DNA of 6,354 bases from an uncultured Fidelibacterota bacterium (lineage in GTDB: Bacteria; Fidelibacterota; Fidelibacteria; Fidelibacterales; Fidelibacteraceae). The position numbers and the translations under genes are program-made. The notes under the pieces were generated by a model that did not search any database, was not told the origin of the DNA, and worked only from the letters and a program-made list of their open reading frames with translations. The stretch's first letter is position 1. Each line of letters opens with the position of its first letter. The DNA lies in assembly GCA_937862595.1 (NCBI GenBank), contig CALMFL010000356.1:1-6354 (forward strand). Reading direction: 5' to 3'. Of the stretch, positions 5,174 through 6,354 are shown one piece after another.

Positions 5174-6354
5174 ATGTACTATTTCCTTGTTGGTTTAATA
5201 TCAGCACTGATCGCGGCATCTATTGTATTCATAATTTTTCGCGCAAAATTCGGGAGCATGAAAAAATACGAATTCGATCTGCTGGAACGCGCCCGGAAAG
5301 AAGGTGAAACCCTAAAGAAAGAATTGATACTGGAAGGGAAAGATGAAGCCCTCCGTATCAAGCAGAAGAGCGAGGATGAATACAATGAGAAATTGCGTGA
5401 CATCCGCAATGGCGAGAAGGAATTGCAGAAACGCGAAAGCAATCTGGACAGAAAGACGGAAAGCGTGGATCAGCGTTACGAGTCCCTGCAGAAATTCGAA
5501 CAGGACCTGAAGAGCAAGGAACGCAAGGTGAACGACCGGGAAGCCGAGATCGAAAGCCTGATCGACCAGCAGCAGGTCCGGCTCGAAAAGATCGCCGGCC
5601 TTTCCCGCGACGAAGCGAAACAGACCTTGAAGGACAGCCTGTACGAGAAGGCGCGGGTGGAAGCCCAGATCAAGGTCAAAGAGATCAAAGAGACCGCCAT
5701 CCTGAATGCGAACAAAGAAGCCAAAAAGATCATCATCGAGGCGATCCAGCGTTCCGCCGCAGACCATACCTCGGAATCGACCGTTTCGGTCGTTCCGCTT
5801 CCCAACGATCAGATGAAAGGACGGGTCATCGGGCGCGAGGGGCGCAACATCCGTCATTTTGAGGCGCTGACCGGCGTTGAACTGATCGTCGACGATACGC
5901 CCGAAGCGGTCGTGCTCTCCGGTTTTGACCCGGTCCGCCGCGAAGTGGCGCGCATCGCCCTGGAGAAACTGATCCACGACGGACGCATCCATCCCGCGCG
6001 GATCGAGGAAATGATCGAAAAAGCAAGCAAAGAGGTGGAGGAATCCATTATTCAGGCGGCGGAGGAAGCGACGATGGAGTTGGCCCTGCCGCACTTCAAT
6101 GCAGAAATGATGCATTATATCGGAAGTCTGAAATACCGTACGAGCTACGGTCAGAATATTTTGAAGCATTCCATTGAGGTCGGCTGGCTTTCAGGCCTTA
6201 TGGCCGCGGAACTCGGGCTTGACGGAGCCCTGGCCAAACGCGCCGGTTTCCTTCACGACATCGGCAAAGCCATTGACAGGAATGTGGAAGGGACCCATGC
6301 GCTGATCGGCGGCGAGATCGCCCGGAGGAACAAGGAAGACAAGATCGTTGTAAA
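5174..6354 (+). CDS. rny: Ribonuclease Y (3' end cut off by the window)
   Basis: RNase Y is a membrane-anchored endoribonuclease that starts mRNA decay and processing in many bacteria lacking RNase E. The frame is open from ATG 5174, with AAGGAG at 5163-5168 five bases upstream, to the window end without a stop: 393 residues of a family usually about 520 long. Residues 3-22 form the N-terminal membrane helix (YFLVGLISALIAASIVFIIF). Residues 30-195 are a long charged coiled coil. A KH RNA-binding domain follows at about 205-270, with its GXXG loop G220-R-E-G223. The HD phosphohydrolase domain begins near 325, with His332 and the His361-Asp362 pair in FLHDIGKA; His375 follows. About 125 residues should lie beyond the window. 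The gap from zapA is 27 bases, so the gene is probably in the same transcript. Confidence 0.97.
   Translation, partial: MYYFLVGLISALIAASIVFIIFRAKFGSMKKYEFDLLERARKEGETLKKELILEGKDEALRIKQKSEDEYNEKLRDIRNGEKELQKRESNLDRKTESVDQRYESLQKFEQDLKSKERKVNDREAEIESLIDQQQVRLEKIAGLSRDEAKQTLKDSLYEKARVEAQIKVKEIKETAILNANKEAKKIIIEAIQRSAADHTSESTVSVVPLPNDQMKGRVIGREGRNIRHFEALTGVELIVDDTPEAVVLSGFDPVRREVARIALEKLIHDGRIHPARIEEMIEKASKEVEESIIQAAEEATMELALPHFNAEMMHYIGSLKYRTSYGQNILKHSIEVGWLSGLMAAELGLDGALAKRAGFLHDIGKAIDRNVEGTHALIGGEIARRNKEDKIVV

Noticed and set aside
5312..6169. 285-codon minus-strand frame opposite rny.
   Set aside because: It is a shadow of the Glu/Lys/Arg-rich coiled coil and the GC-biased codons of rny. The plus strand encodes recognisable RNase Y domains throughout, and the minus product resembles no family I know.
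1..6354. A novel defence, mobile or biosynthetic system in this window.
   Set aside because: All the sequence is accounted for by core translation, division and RNA-decay genes and short spacers. There are no repeats, integrase, transposase, toxin-antitoxin pair or composition break.

Overview
This window is one uninterrupted, all-plus-strand block of bacterial housekeeping genes. The order is infC (IF3), rpmI (bL35), rplT (bL20), pheS, pheT, a 58-residue coiled-coil ORF, zapA and rny (RNase Y, cut off by the window end). Genes fill nearly all of the sequence. The longest non-coding gap is 77 bases, between rplT and pheS. I see no mobile element, tRNA, rRNA, CRISPR array, repeat family or factor-independent terminator.

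Organism: the genes are clearly bacterial. Most starts carry strong AAGGAG-type ribosome binding sites. PheS has the four-cysteine insert and the EAISARS-type motif 2 that I associate with Bacteroidota and relatives. A pheT - small coiled coil - zapA - rny order is also familiar to me from that broad group, and similar orders occur in other phyla such as Desulfobacterota-like lineages. Strong Shine-Dalgarno sites argue against a typical Bacteroidota member. My tentative placement is an uncultured or less-studied lineage of the wider FCB-like assemblage, with low certainty.

Layout: bases 1-1157 hold the translation operon infC-rpmI-rplT. IF3 most probably starts at an AUU codon at 32-34, as in the classic autoregulated infC genes. 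Bases 1158-1234 form a structured spacer with inverted repeats and no good Shine-Dalgarno site before pheS. Bases 1235-4651 encode both subunits of phenylalanyl-tRNA synthetase. Bases 4651-5146 hold two tightly coupled division-type genes: a ZapB-like small coiled coil that overlaps pheT by one base, and zapA, which overlaps it by 14 bases. From 5174 to the window end runs RNase Y, with its membrane anchor, coiled coil, KH domain and the start of its HD domain.

How they work together: the first five genes supply translation initiation, the 50S subunit and Phe-tRNA charging. The next two are predicted to act at the Z-ring. RNase Y is a membrane-bound endoribonuclease that starts mRNA decay. 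The short gaps and overlaps suggest one long transcript or a few overlapping ones. I found no new biological system here. The points worth a second look are the AUU start of infC, the pheS leader and the unannotated small coiled-coil ORF.
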